Shown here: one piece after another, positions 1 to 10,076 of the stretch
Position numbering within the stretch: position 1 is the first letter of the stretch
Layout: each line of letters begins with the position of its first letter
NCBI GenBank assembly: GCA_947172415.1
Contig: OX359200.1
Span: 2,482,501-2,546,500, forward strand
DNA from: Chondrosia reniformis
Taxonomy: Eukaryota > Porifera > Demospongiae > Chondrillida > Chondrillidae
Reading direction: 5' to 3'
Length of the DNA: 64,000 nucleotides
Program-made: the position numbers and the translations under genes
The notes under the pieces: model-generated
Told to the model about the DNA's origin: nothing
Databases searched by the model: none
The model's input: only the letters and a program-made list of their open reading frames with translations

Positions 1-163
1 TAGCATATACTTTTAGGAGGGAACTCTTTCGAGGGAATTCACCAACAGCCAAGTTATGCCCCATTCAAGAAGCAAATGGTTCTTTTGACAATTACGTATA
101 CGGAAGTCTGCAAAATCCTTATACCTTGTAAAAGTAACTCAACAATTTTCTATGTTTTATTAG

Positions 164-670
164 GCACCATTGCAGGCTGTTAAAGTTGGTGCAATGCTTC
201 CTTTCAGCAGCTTTAGTGAAGGGTATAGTACCCGTGAGGAGACTTATAATGATACTTGCATTTTATTTACAACAACTGATTCTATTATATTGTGTGAATT
301 GAATGTGGAATGTCTTCAAGGAAGACATTTAAATGCTGTAAGCAATCAAAGTAAGATGACATTACATTTCAATGTGTTTGATGCTGAGTTGGGCTGGGGA
401 TGAAAAATCTGTTTTCTATTTATGCAGCATTTAACAGAAGATCCTGGGTGTCTAGTGGCAATAGACACATTATCGTCATTGATCAGTAATTATTTAGGTA
501 AGAAGACTTATATATTTGTATAATTCCCACATTTCTTCTCTTGTTTAGATTCAACCAACATGCCATGGATCGGAATTCATGGCCCCATATCTATGAAGAT
601 AGACTTAACTGAAGGATTAACTGCTAAACCGTTAATTTTGTCACCTATTGTATATTTAATTGTATATTGA
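164..670 (+). CDS. Candidate host gene, last three exons (function unknown)
   Basis: Three stretches can be spliced with consistent phase. Exon A is 164-337 (acceptor TTTTATTAG, donor GTAAGC, phase 0), exon B is 428-497 (acceptor TATGCAG, donor GTAAGA, phase 1), and exon C is 549-670 (acceptor TTGTTTAG), ending in TGA at 668-670. Together they give about 121 residues of an open C-terminal region. An AATAAA at 689-694 lies 19 bases after the stop and could serve for polyadenylation. I do not recognise the protein: no cysteine cluster, membrane segment or catalytic motif stands out. It is the only part of the window that looks like spliced host coding sequence. It could instead be chance open frames or part of the transposase relic downstream. 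The splice sites and phases are seen; the gene itself is inferred. Confidence 0.4.
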
Positions 671-938
671 GAAATTTTCTCTTTAATGAATAAATATTCA
701 TTGGAAGCTATGAATATTAATTAATAATAATATTCATAGTTTCATTAGCAAGTGCAGTTAGTGGCAAAATGTTAATGATATTCATAATTCTCTTTTTAAA
801 CAGGTTGTAAACATTGAAAACCTAACAGGTAAGTTTTCTATCAATAGTAAATCGTGAACCTGGGTTTAACAAAGGTTGTAAACTCATTGTTTATGAAGGT
901 TTACAGCCTAGTTTACAGATTGTCAACTACCTTATTTT

Positions 939-1810
939 TTGCTGTGGCTGTTGCTGGAGTTTTGTAAAACAGTTGAAACCATCAATGAAGAGATTTTTAT
1001 AACACCTTATATGCATTTACATGATCATTTAAAACAAGACATCCTGGACTATGGACCTCCTCAAGCCTATTGGTTGTTTTCATTAAAGAGATATAATGGC
1101 ATAATAGGTAGTTATATAAATGTAAACAAAAATCTTGAGGAGTAATTAATGGTAAAATTTCGTAGCATTTCCCACTCTGCTGCACTTTGCTACACCACAA
1201 GTCAAGTTGATAATACTCCAAGGGTTAAATGATAATGCATAAAGTCTGATTTTACGATGTATTCCAACATAGCCATGGATATATAAACAACACATTGTCA
1301 CTACTGTTTTCCTATCTGCAGCAATTAAGCCTGTTAACAGCATTAATTGGAGGTAGTGTCACCAAGAGATAGAACTGCCTCCAAGATTAATAGAGAAGTT
1401 ACAAAGCATGGTATGTCTTGAATATGACGATATCCATATTTTAGAAAGTAATTATTTAACAATATTTAAATATCACTTATTAAGGATACAGGAAAACCTC
1501 ACCTTCCATCACTATGCTTTAGGTTTAAGTCCATAAATATATAGCATCACAGGGTATTTGGGTCAATGAAGATGGAACTATTATTTCAACAAGTTATAAT
1601 TTGAAAGCAGGGCAAATACACATTTCTTACAACATTTTATAGGTTAAAAGATATGTCAAAAAAAGTGGAGAAAATTTTTGCTGTTGTATAATGGTTCAAA
1701 GAGTTGCATACAGAATTTTACCTTCAAAGGACCATTAATAAATATAAGGAAAATTGATACCATTCCTCTGGGACTAGCAACCTTCATGCCGTCGAAAGGA
1801 TACTTTGCCA
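939..1810 (+). pseudogene. En/Spm (CACTA)-like transposase relic
   Basis: The frame at 939-1145 contains the stretch PYMHLHDHLKQDILDYGPP followed by a W-x-F-S-x-x-R-Y-N-G-I-I-G pattern. This resembles the conserved C-terminal block of tnp2/En-Spm-type transposases (M-H-L-H...DYGP...FW.FS.ERYNGILG). Downstream, 1340-1810 gives short pieces in other frames, such as a WFKELH-like stretch and a LHAVERI-like stretch, compatible with the decayed tail of the same protein. The relic has many stops and no visible terminal inverted repeats. The family assignment rests on remembered motifs, so it is moderately sure. Only a fossil is present here. Confidence 0.5.
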
Positions 1811-2271
1811 CTTTGCAACTGCCAATACCTTCATAAGACCAGCTTCTTATTCAGAAGTTGGTATTCCACTCAGGCAGAAACAGTGCATTTAAATAAATAT
1901 AAGTTCTATACTGAAAGACTTTCTTAACAGTTTATTATTTCATACACAAATCGTATACATAGCAATAGGCATAGCATGCAGGAAAATGGTATACATTAGA
2001 TTTTTATGTGTTTATTTGGCCTCAGGTTAGTCAATGGTGGTTGTTGCGCAAATGTTGCCTTTAAATAGCCCCGGCTAGATGTAATAGGTTAGGTCTTTGT
2101 GGACTAGCATGTATAGTTTTTGACCCAATTCCAATCATGACAAGTACAAAGTATAGAGATAGGATACCGGCTGGGAGATTGCCTGGGTTAACGAGCTCCC
2201 CGCCATTAGATAATGGTAGGGTGCCTGTAGAGTAAACGTTAGCTAACTGTCCCCAATCTGTAGGTAGAGGG

Positions 2272-2789
2272 GTGCTTACAGGTGGGCAAGCTAGACCCTT
2301 TCTAGTTAAGAAGTGTAGCAATATGCGGTGTAAAACACGTCTCTGTAGTTACTGGCCCTACAGTCACTGGCAGGATCAAGTCCATAGCCTTTGCGGTCCC
2401 CTAGGATGCCATAGTAGGAATGTTGTGTATCTTATTACTTATAAACGATGTGATGTACAGTATGTAGGAGAAACCACTGAAATGATTAGAGTAAATGAAC
2501 AACCATAAGACTAGTACCAAAGGTGTATAAGCCACAGAACCTCTACAATCACTTAAATTTTGATAACCATAGTTATGATAATGCCTTGATTATGTCCATA
2601 GAACAAATACCTGAGACACCTAAATCTACTAGCTTCAGACTACTGAGAGAAGCATTCTGGTACAAGGAACTCTGCTCTACTTACCCATATGGACTTAACG
2701 ATATCATTAAAGATGTTGATAATATTTCGAAAATTAAAAAAGAAATCATCGTGTGGAACTTTTTTAATCACTTATCTCATAAAAGATGA
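2272..2789 (+). pseudogene. GIY-YIG endonuclease domain of PLE-1
   Basis: The first frame (2272-2508) has a cysteine-rich lead-in (C-x4-C-x4-C ... C-x4-C) and then NVVYLITYKRCDVQYVGETT. This is the GIY-YIG signature in the form seen in PLEs (VVYLI...C...QYVGET). The second frame (2523-2789) continues with an R-L-L-R-E-x-F-W-Y-K-E-L block, typical of the end of the PLE nuclease (R...E..WI..L.TL.P.GLN). One frame change near 2505 separates them, so the protein is broken. In PLEs this domain nicks DNA to prime reverse transcription. The cysteine-rich linker resembles that of Neptune-type PLEs, but that placement is tentative. Confidence 0.7.
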
Positions 2790-3434
2790 CACGGGCATAA
2801 TCTAAAATCGACAAGCAGTGGTATTAATGCTACCTTCAACCCTGAATGGCTCTAAGAACGACTACTATAGCTCCTATACAAGAAGGTAGGCTTTCTAGCC
2901 AGACTTAAACTAGAATATGATACTTTTCATTACCAGCTCAACATCTTTATCATTTGTTAAACTCTGTCTTTATATACAATGTTTCATGAATACCCCAGAA
3001 ACACCTTTTCTGCATAGATTTAGGCTAATAATTAAAGACATTACTAAAGCATGCACTTCAGCCAGCCTACTCAATGCCCAACGAAAACGACAAGTCCAAA
3101 AGGGTTTATTAATATCTTCTTTTATAATCAAGGTGTAGAAAATATAGGACCCTTTATAAAAAAACAAAGAGCCCCCATGTGTAGTATATGAGTATACCCA
3201 AACGATAGGACCTCAAATATTTAACTTTTCACAAGCCTGTAAATCAGATGTTTTCAGAAAACTACCACCATCTTAGTTTCATAAAATTAAATTTCATCAT
3301 GTGGTTTAGGTAACACCTTCTTAACTTTTGGCACCAAAATAGTGTATATAAGGACCCTATATTTTGCATAGAGAGCCAAGGATTCACAGAAGATCATGAT
3401 AAAGATAAAGAAAAGGTAAAGACTCCCAAGATCA

Positions 3435-3460
3435 GTGATGAAGGGTGGAATTCCCAGAAA
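3435..3460 (+). ncRNA. Decayed hammerhead-like core in the PLE-1 3' region
   Basis: The arrangement GTGATGA-A-GGG...CCC-A-GAAA matches the hammerhead layout CTGATGA - stem II - GAAA, except that the first C is G. The related copy at 62578-62603 keeps the C. Hammerhead motifs are known in PLE terminal regions. This copy has probably lost activity. Confidence 0.35.
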
Positions 3461-3606
3461 TGGCTGTCTGACTCAGTGGAGAAGAAGGTGAAAGAAAGGA
3501 GAAGAAGGAAGAAAAGACTCCTGCATCTTCATCCAAAAATCTCTTCAAGTTTAGTTCCCCTCTAGGCATTTTACAGAATATGCATAGCATGTAGGAAAAT
3601 GGTATA

Positions 3607-4549
3607 TTATATGTTCCATTAGCTCATGTAGTTCTCTTATATATACATAATTGCTTTAATTGAGGAAAATTAATGTTTACATTATGTATTAGATGTCATG
3701 ATATATTTGACTTCTCATACCCTACACATGATTGTGCATGACCCCCTCTTTTCCAAACTATATATACAGCTGCACAATTCTGTGATGCATGTACATGTTG
3801 TGCCCTTGTATACCAGTGTATATAGCAAATGATGCATTATCATTCAAAATATGTGTATAGCATGCATATATATTCATGGAGTGATGCAGTCTTTCTATAC
3901 ATCATATTATCAAGTCCTTAAAAATGTGATATTCCTGGTGGAGCTTGCACAACAAATACATTGGATGAATGATTGGATCAGAGAGTAGTTGAGGACACTT
4001 CAAAGCCAGCCAATGGTCTGGGAGCGAGGAGAGACGCAATTCACTTTTGTAATATGGTTGCGGTTTGGCCCATATCAACAGTGAAAGAGAGGACTAAGGG
4101 AGTAAATTGATCTTGTTTCACCTCGAGAATCCTTTGCTGGCAGGCACGCCTGTAACTCGGAAAACTCGAAGAGTATAGCAGTTTTATATACAAATCGTGT
4201 AAGATACGATCCTTGCTGTGCAAGGAAATGAATTTCAAAATCGACTTCACACTTCGCAGCAGAACTAATTAATGATTATTCACATTCTTGGCAATCAATA
4301 AGATTAGTAAACATGTTTGCCTTCAACAATCACGGTGAATGCCACTGGCATTTTGTTTACTTGCTGTTTCAGCAACCGCTCCATGCTGACCGGTAGAGGG
4401 ACGTGCCCATATCTGGGGCGTCCGGATAAGGGAGGATTTAGTGTATTGATATCGTGAGATGTAATGATTACAGAAGCTAAAGTGGTTAGTAGTATATAGC
4501 TATAGCGTGTGTAGAGAGTGTAGTATGTCTATCTATATAAATTCTATCC
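3607..4549. other. AT-rich spacer with no intact gene
   Basis: No supported reading frame is present apart from a short LINE-like fragment on the minus strand (4041-4151). The rest is AT-rich unique-looking DNA with short TATATA tracts. Confidence 0.5.
4041..4151 (-). pseudogene. Fragment of an RLE-LINE C-terminus (family 2-like)
   Basis: The minus-strand frame contains the pattern R-I-L-E-V-x5-FTPLVLS-x-TV-x-M. This matches the C-terminal region of the family 2 LINE at 40930-41060 (R-V-R-E-V-x5[12 protein letters not shown]). Only about 37 residues remain, with no recognisable neighbours. It is probably an old fragment of the same LINE group. Confidence 0.4.
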
Positions 4550-5056
4550 TTTCTAGCTCTAGACGGTATTTATCTAGCCGTAGTCTGTCACCATCTAGTT
4601 ACATAATGTATCCATCTAGCCATATAGACTAAAGCCAGCTAGCTGTAGACTCTAGCCATTTAGTTGTAGACTATACCCATATAGATGTAGACGGTAGTTA
4701 TCTAACTGTAGACTGTACCCATCTACCTGTAGCCCATAGTCACTTAGGTGAAGGCTAGCTTTAGATTGCATCCTTCTAGGTGTAGACTCTACCCATCTAG
4801 CTGTATAGACTGTCTCGATCTAGATGTACATTGTACTCCTCTAGCTGCAGACTGTATCCATCTAGCTGTAGACTGTATACATATAGCTGTAGACTGTATC
4901 CATTTACCTGTAAGCAGTCTCCATCTAGGTGTAGCCTATATTCATCTAGCTGTAGACTGTTGCTTTCTGACTGTATTGATGTTTCTTTAGACTGTATTCA
5001 TGCAGCTTTAGACTGTATATATCTAACTGTAAAAAGTAGCCATTTAGCTGTAGACG
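4550..5056 (+). repeat. 21-bp minisatellite array 1
   Basis: A degenerate tandem repeat has a unit near CTAGCTGTAGACTGTATCCAT (21 bp). The clearest copies lie at 4780-4950, and units decay toward both edges. Because 21 is a multiple of 3, two forward frames stay open by chance and give runs such as HLAVDCI. These are not genes. Confidence 0.85.
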
Positions 5057-5759
5057 TCTAGCTTCTGACATGCTAAAACTCTTCAGATAATCCTTAAGAC
5101 TGTAACAGATGCTGTTGTGTTAGAATATACACTTTCTAAACGATATGCATCGTTATATTTACAAACAAGACCATTGTGATTCTCTAGCTGGGTTCAACTC
5201 TTTTTTTCATATATGCCTCAAAGTCCTAAGATGGATTGGCCATATGAATCAGATCAATGAGATAATGAGAATGTTATCAAGTTGTCTTGAGGCAAATGAC
5301 CGTTACTTAATAACTAGCTAATTGATCAGTATTGATTGTGGCATTTTACTGTATTGCATGCTTGAATTCACAAAATTGAATTCACCAATGATTAATAAGT
5401 ATTGCAGAACTGAGTTAGATAGTGCCATGTATTTTGTAAACCTAACCCTAATTCAACTATTCTTTGTCCAAGTTGGCAGTTATTTGTTCTATGATTTCTA
5501 AAGTAGAAATTTAGCAGAGAACGTCAATATACTGTATACTTTTTGACACATTTGGAACCGTGGAATGTTATATATGAGCTCACAAATTCATATGGTAGAG
5601 AAGGTATTCACATACATTTATAGATAATATTTTATGACTCTGAGCTGAAAATTAAAATAATATTTTATTTTATTTTCAGCTCAGAGGTTTAACTTGATCC
5701 AAATGGTCATAAAATATTACGATTCAGCTTATTTGCAGTACAAGCAAACAAATAAGTAG
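5057..5759. other. Spacer between the 21-bp arrays
   Basis: No gene is seen. The stretch is AT-rich and holds one strong hairpin (5626-5718), listed separately. Confidence 0.5.
5626..5718. repeat. Two-tier inverted repeat (hairpin)
   Basis: AATATTTTATGA at 5626-5637 is complementary to TCATAAAATATT at 5707-5718. Inside it, CTCTGAGCTGAAAAT at 5638-5652 is complementary to ATTTTCAGCTCAGAG at 5672-5686. The right arm contains about 20 extra bases between the two tiers. It may be the core of a small foldback or MITE-type element. Confidence 0.7.
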
Positions 5760-6196
5760 TAGTAGACTGTATCCATTCAGCTATACACTTTACGAATCTA
5801 GCTGTAACCATATGCATCTAGTAATAGATTGTACCAATCTAGGAGTAGACTTTATCCATCTAGTTGTAGACTGTATCCAACTAGCTGCAGACTGTATTCA
5901 TCTAGCTGAAGCCTGTCTCTGTCAGGTTGTAAACTATATTTTTCTAGCTGTAGAACGTAGCAATCTTGCTGAAGAGTGGACCCAAGACTGTATTCATGTA
6001 GCTGTTACAGTAAACTGTCCCTGTCTAACTGTAGACTTTACCCACCCAACTATAAACTGTTCCCATCTAGCTGTAGAATAAACCAATTTAGATGTAAACT
6101 GTTTACATTAACTGTAGACTTTATCCATCTAACTCTAGACTGTATATATATCCTTCTAGCTGTAGACTCTATCCATATAGCTGTAGACAGTAGCGA
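5760..6196 (+). repeat. 21-bp minisatellite array 2
   Basis: This is a second block of the CTAGCTGTAGACTGTATCCAT-like repeat, more diverged than array 1. It ends near 6196, where unique sequence resumes. The two blocks look like one array split by the 0.7-kb spacer. Confidence 0.85.
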
Positions 6197-6382
6197 CACA
6201 GGTATAGCATGTGCAAATTGCACACAAAAAGGTGTTATGTGGTTTTAAAAGAATTTGTTTTTATAACGGTGTCTCACAATTAAATGCGTAGGTTGGTCAT
6301 GCACAAGGTACGTGACTTGATCGATGATTCGTTTTGCCAAAAAAATTATTAAAGTACAAACACATTGTATCTCCTTTGTTCC
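6197..6382. other. Unique spacer
   Basis: No gene or repeat is recognised. It leads into the structured segment at 6383-6471 and may be the body of that element. Confidence 0.4.
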
Positions 6383-6471
6383 TTGGGCGAAAATTAAAGC
6401 CCAATGATACAGCCAAGTAGTTTGAGTTAATTCGGGCGGGGCAGTAGCCCCACGAGTGTTTAAACTACTTG
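6383..6471 (+). mobile_element. Structured end of a hairpin element (copy 1)
   Basis: TTGGGC...GCCCAA forms a hairpin near 6383-6404. It is followed by an outer stem CAAGTAGTTT (6414-6423) with AAACTACTTG (6462-6471), enclosing an inner hairpin GGGGC-AGTA-GCCCC (6438-6451). The same arrangement with different paired bases occurs at 60358-60421. Shared words are AGCCAAGTAGTT and GCCCCACGAGT. Confidence 0.5.
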
Positions 6472-6572
6472 TTTTTATTATTATTATTATTTTTATTATT
6501 ATTATTATTATAACAAAAAATTTAAATTTACAATGGATAATGGATAAATAATAATAATAATATTATTATTAT
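6472..6572 (-). mobile_element. Family 1 LINE copy B, 3' tail (left of the gypsy element)
   Basis: A (TTA)n tract is followed by AAATTTAAATTTACAATGG and GATAATGGATAAATAATAA. This 3'-UTR signature is shared with copy A (19694-19735) and, less closely, copy C (14815-14860). The gypsy element interrupts it at 6573, and it resumes at 14060 with a 5-bp ATTAT duplication. Confidence 0.8.
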
Positions 6573-6759
6573 TGTACTATTATTCGACGATAGTCCGCAA
6601 CAAGAAAGACAGTTCACACGAGTCTCAATTAATTATCTCTACAATGACCTTACAATAAAAAGATAAAAACTATTGTTCTCTCAGGAAGTTATGTCATCCC
6701 TATATTTAACTATCACTAAATAATAAACAGCTAGCTATGCAGTTCTAGATCACGCCACA
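6573..6759 (-). repeat. Gypsy LTR (3' LTR in element orientation)
   Basis: 187 bp with TGT...ACA ends, identical as read to 13873-14059. Confidence 0.95.
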
Positions 6760-6772
6760 TCTCCCTTTCTCC
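6760..6772 (-). promoter_or_regulatory. Polypurine tract of the gypsy element
   Basis: On the minus strand GGAGAAAGGGAGA directly precedes the downstream LTR. This is where plus-strand priming is expected in LTR elements. Confidence 0.75.
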
Positions 6773-7832
6773 AGTAATTGAGACGGTCAGGAGGGCCAAC
6801 AAAAGTTCCTGTGCGAGAACGGGTATTGTGGCTTGGTGTTTCTTGAGTTTGTGGGCCATCATCATTTTGTGTGTTGACTTCTGCTCTCGCGTTTAAATGA
6901 AAGCGGTTTCTTCTTACTTGTCCAGTAGGGGTTTCGACCAGGTAAGACCTAGGAACAATATCTCGCTGTATCACATGTCCTGGCACCTGTTTATCATTGG
7001 TGCGCACCCATACCGCCTGTTCATCAGACAACGGGTCTGAGTATCTTGTGCGATGTCGAACATCATAGTTGTCTTTTTACTTCTTCTTAAATTGGATATC
7101 TTTAAACTTGAAAGAATTCAGATATGACCACTGAGGTACTAGATTGAGTGTAGGTTGAGGAATGTCAGTGCGCAACTTCCTTCCCATGAGCAATTCCGCT
7201 GGACTAAGTCCGCACCACGGGAAAGGTGTTGTGATATAGCTAAGTAGAGCTATGTAAGGGTCAGCTGACTTATCTAACAGGGATTTGACCATCTTCACTG
7301 ATCTCTCTGCTAACCCGTTGCTTTGAGGGTAATGTGGGCTGGTTGTGATGTGCTGAAATCCATATTGATCAGCAAATTCTTGCATTTCTTTAGAACTGTA
7401 TTGTGGACCATTGTCTGAAACAAGGACAGCAGGGATTCCATGTCGTGAAAATAAAGCCTTGAGACTAGCAATGACCTCCTTGGATGTAGTTCCGTTCATC
7501 TTTTGAACTTCAAAGTATCTTGAAAAGTAATCTACAACAAGCAGGTAAACTTTTCCGTGAAGCTCAAAGAGATCTGTGCCTATTTTCTCCCATGGAAATT
7601 TAGGTAATGGGGACAAAATCATGGGTTCCCTATTAGGTGTAGCAGCTGCCATACAAATAGGACAAGCTTTGATATAACCTTCCACCTGCCGAGATACCCC
7701 TGGCCACCAAACTGATGAATTAACACGGAGGCGACATTTTTGAATGCCTTGGTGACCACAATGAATCTTCTCTAAGATCTGTTTTTGCATGATTTTGGGA
7801 ATCACTATGCGTCCCCCATAAAGAAGAAGATT
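6773..7832 (-). pseudogene. Gypsy integrase region (fossil)
   Basis: The frame at 7077-7832 carries the zinc-binding HHCC module (H..G.H.G...C..C with a W-W-P-G block between) and the catalytic core. The core has GTDLFEL, a V-V-D-Y-F-S-R-Y block and SDNGPQYSS, as expected for Ty3/gypsy integrases. A further frame at 6773-7031 holds the basic C-terminal tail with a V-x-R-D-I-V-P-R-S-Y pattern. No chromodomain is evident. The region belongs to the fossil element described for 6573-14059. Confidence 0.85.
7818..7832. repeat. Target duplication of the nested PLE (left copy)
   Basis: ATAAAGAAGAAGATT occurs here and again at 11081-11095, on the other side of the PLE insertion. About 36 bases (7833-7868) of unassigned sequence lie between this copy and the first base of the PLE inverted repeat. 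Confidence 0.75.
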
Positions 7833-7926
7833 CATGTGAAGGACTTCTGCGTGGCTAGGTTCTTGCATATCGGTACGATCGAGGGAACCACACTAGCCAA
7901 AATCAACTTAGAATAGATTCCAAACG

Positions 7927-7954
7927 TTTCGGTCCAATCCAGGACCTTCATCAG
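7927..7954 (-). ncRNA. Hammerhead ribozyme motif, left end of PLE-2
   Basis: On the minus strand this reads CTGATGA-A-GGTCC-loop-GGACC-GAAAC, the mirror copy of the motif at 10997-11024. See that entry for stem I and the likely cleavage site. Confidence 0.75.
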
Positions 7955-8159
7955 TGGAATTAACACTTACAAAACTGAGATGGCAGACTTTATACACATG
8001 AAAAAAGCGGAAATAAGGTGTGAATAAATGTGTTGCTAGGGGATGACAGCTTGCATGCATGAGGTATAAGTCCTATTGTTTAACTGTGATGTGATATACT
8101 GGTATAATGGAATATAAAGTAACTGAAATATGCTAACATGCAGTGACACAGTCTAATAA

Positions 8160-10076
8160 TCAAGAGGGTGTGTAGAGGTGGATAAGTGGGTTGTACACCC
8201 CTGGCAGCGGGCCTTCATCTCGGTTCATCTTATGCCGTTCTGTTCGGATGTGCCAGGCTTCAAGGGTGCATCTCTGGCGGTACCGATGGTTGTGGTCCAC
8301 CACTTCTGCATCCTCCCACTTGATGGTGTGGTCCTCCTCCATGGCATGCTCTGCCACCGCTGACTGGGCTGCCTCGCCTAACCTCAGGGCCCTCTTGTGC
8401 TCTGTGAGGCGGTGCTTCAGCGTCCTGCTGGTCTGACCGATGTAGACTTTGGGGCAGTTTCCACAAGGAATCCTGTAGACTACACCAGTTCTTTGCGGTG
8501 CCGGGGTTGGATCCTTCACTCTGACCAGTGACTGTCGCAGTGTGCAGTGTGGTCGGAAGCATGTTCGAATTCCCAGTGGGCTGAGAATCCTCCGGATGCA
8601 TTCCGACAGATGGCGGATGTAGGGGAGGGTTACGGTGGCCTTCGGCACATCCTCGTCAGGGTTGCAAAGTGGGGAAGTTGAGGGGTGCCAGTCCCTAGCA
8701 ACTAGGCTTCCAGGATAGCCATTGTTGTGGAGGGCCTGTACAACGTGCTTCTTCTCCTTCTCTCTATCTGGTACATCAGTACAGATCTTCTCCGCTCGAT
8801 GGAGTAGAGTGCGTGCCACCGACACTTTGTGGGCCAAGGGGTGGTGCGATTGGAAGTCTAGGTACCTATCCGTGTGTGTGCTCTTACGAAATACAGTAGT
8901 TGTCAGGGAGCCGTCTATGTGGTGGGTGATCTTTGTGTCCAGAAATGGTAGGGTGTTGTCCGTCTCTTCTTCAACTGTAAACTGGATGGATGCTTCGATG
9001 GTGTTCAGATGTGAGTGGAAGGCTTTGACCTGGTCTTGGGGCAGGGCAGTTACTGTGTCGTCCACGTACCTCTTCCAGAAGGGGACTGGGGGCTGGTACG
9101 TGGACAGTGCTCTCTCTTCTACACTCTCCATGACCAGGTTGGCCACTGTCACCGACACTGGGGAGCCCATGGCTGTGCCGAACGTCTGCTTGAAGAACTC
9201 TCTTCTGTATGCAAGGTAGGTCGCGTCCAGGCAGAATTGAAGGAGCTTCACTACCTGATCCGCTGAGAGTGCTGTTCGTTCAGATAGTGAGCTGTCCGCC
9301 TTGAGTCTCTCACCAGCCACACTTATTGCAAGGTCAGCAGGAACTCTCGTAAAGAGAGACACTACATCAAATGACACCAAGATCATCCCACTGCTGAGGG
9401 TCTGACTTGCAATAAAGGAGGCAAATTCCGCTGAGTTCTTCACGTGCGAGGTGGACTTGCCAACCAGCGGTGAAAGGATAGACACCAGGTGTTTGGATAG
9501 CTCATATGTTGGGGAGTTCAAGAAGGACACAATTGGCCGAAGGGGGGTCTCCGGCTTGTGTATCTTAGGCAGTCCATACAAAAGAGGGACCTTTCCCGCT
9601 GAGCTGCGCAGTCGGTTGTACAAGGTGGTTGAGATTGCCCCCTCCCGTGTCAAGGAAAGGAGTAGGGCATTCATTTTCCTTTCCAGTGCTGGTGTAGGGT
9701 CTCTGGGCAGGGTCTTGTACGTGTCTGCGTCAGCCAAGAGGGTCCTGATCTTCCTATCATATGTTGTGCGATCCATCACCACGGTGGCGTTCCCTTTGTC
9801 TGCTGGGGTGATGATGATGTCTTCCGCTTGCTTTAGGCTTCTGATGGCTTTCTGTTCTGCTGGGGAAAGATTGGTAGGGGGAGGTCTGGCCTTGGCCAAG
9901 CACCCCGTTATTCTTGTCCTGGCCAGCTGTGCTTCTGCAGATCCTATCCTGCTGAGACCTCCTTCCACCGCTGCTACGATGTCCGGGACCGGGATTCTTC
10001 TGGGGGCCGGGGCAAAGTTCAGACCCACCACATAGACGGCTCCCTGACAACTACTGTATTTCGTAAGAGCACACAC
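8160..10076 (-). CDS. PLE-2 reverse transcriptase plus GIY-YIG endonuclease
   Basis: The 638-codon frame encodes PLE polymerase and nuclease. The first 18 residues are read through the inverted copy. Native PLE sequence starts at about residue 19 with LNFAPAP, a motif near the RT N-terminus of PLEs, so the normal N-terminal region is missing. Visible blocks are PADKGNATVV (91-100), LYGLPKIHK (166-174), RPIVSFLNSPTY (180-191), LVSFDVVSLFTRVP (233-246), AMGSPVSVTVANL (302-314), the catalytic YVDD (337-340), then PFLDTKI. GIY-YIG starts at 531 (VVYRIPC...KVYIGQTSRTLKHRLTEHKR), with a downstream catalytic-type EAWHI at about 576-580. RT and nuclease are both open in this copy. It could act only from an upstream promoter, which is not seen. 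Confidence 0.9.
   Translation of the reverse strand: MCALTKYSSCQGAVYVVGLNFAPAPRRIPVPDIVAAVEGGLSRIGSAEAQLARTRITGCLAKARPPPTNLSPAEQKAIRSLKQAEDIIITPADKGNATVVMDRTTYDRKIRTLLADADTYKTLPRDPTPALERKMNALLLSLTREGAISTTLYNRLRSSAGKVPLLYGLPKIHKPETPLRPIVSFLNSPTYELSKHLVSILSPLVGKSTSHVKNSAEFASFIASQTLSSGMILVSFDVVSLFTRVPADLAISVAGERLKADSSLSERTALSADQVVKLLQFCLDATYLAYRREFFKQTFGTAMGSPVSVTVANLVMESVEERALSTYQPPVPFWKRYVDDTVTALPQDQVKAFHSHLNTIEASIQFTVEEETDNTLPFLDTKITHHIDGSLTTTVFRKSTHTDRYLDFQSHHPLAHKVSVARTLLHRAEKICTDVPDREKEKKHVVQALHNNGYPGSLVARDWHPSTSPLCNPDEDVPKATVTLPYIRHLSECIRRILSPLGIRTCFRPHCTLRQSLVRVKDPTPAPQRTGVVYRIPCGNCPKVYIGQTSRTLKHRLTEHKRALRLGEAAQSAVAEHAMEEDHTIKWEDAEVVDHNHRYRQRCTLEAWHIRTERHKMNRDEGPLPGVYNPLIHLYTPS

Larger units (their letters stand above)
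1966..3606 (+). mobile_element. PLE-1: 5'-truncated Penelope-like element
   Basis: The segment carries a GIY-YIG endonuclease reading frame followed by about 0.8 kb of 3' region. The 3' region from about 3270 to 3606 matches, in reverse complement, the 3' region of the PLE at the right edge of the window (62440-62760), so both belong to one family. The terminal sequence (GCATAGCATG.AGGAAAATGGTATA) is found at both ends here, near 1970-1993 and 3583-3606. This agrees with the terminal-repeat or tandem arrangement typical of PLEs. No reverse transcriptase is left in this copy. Confidence 0.7.

Noticed and set aside
2061-2321. 86-codon minus-strand frame in PLE-1
   Set aside because: Antisense to the PLE linker and nuclease region; nothing recognisable.
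4748-5061. Overlapping open frames with HLAVDCI-type protein repeats
   Set aside because: The frames are the 21-bp minisatellite read in phase. 21 is divisible by 3 and the unit has no stop in two frames. No start context or codon bias supports a gene.
5812-6248. Two further repeat-encoded open frames
   Set aside because: Same reason as for array 1: translated 21-bp repeats.
8178-9266. Plus-strand open frames opposite PLE-2
   Set aside because: They are antisense shadows of the PLE RT/nuclease and have no domain of their own. The same applies to plus-strand frames opposite the LINE copies at 14-25 kb.
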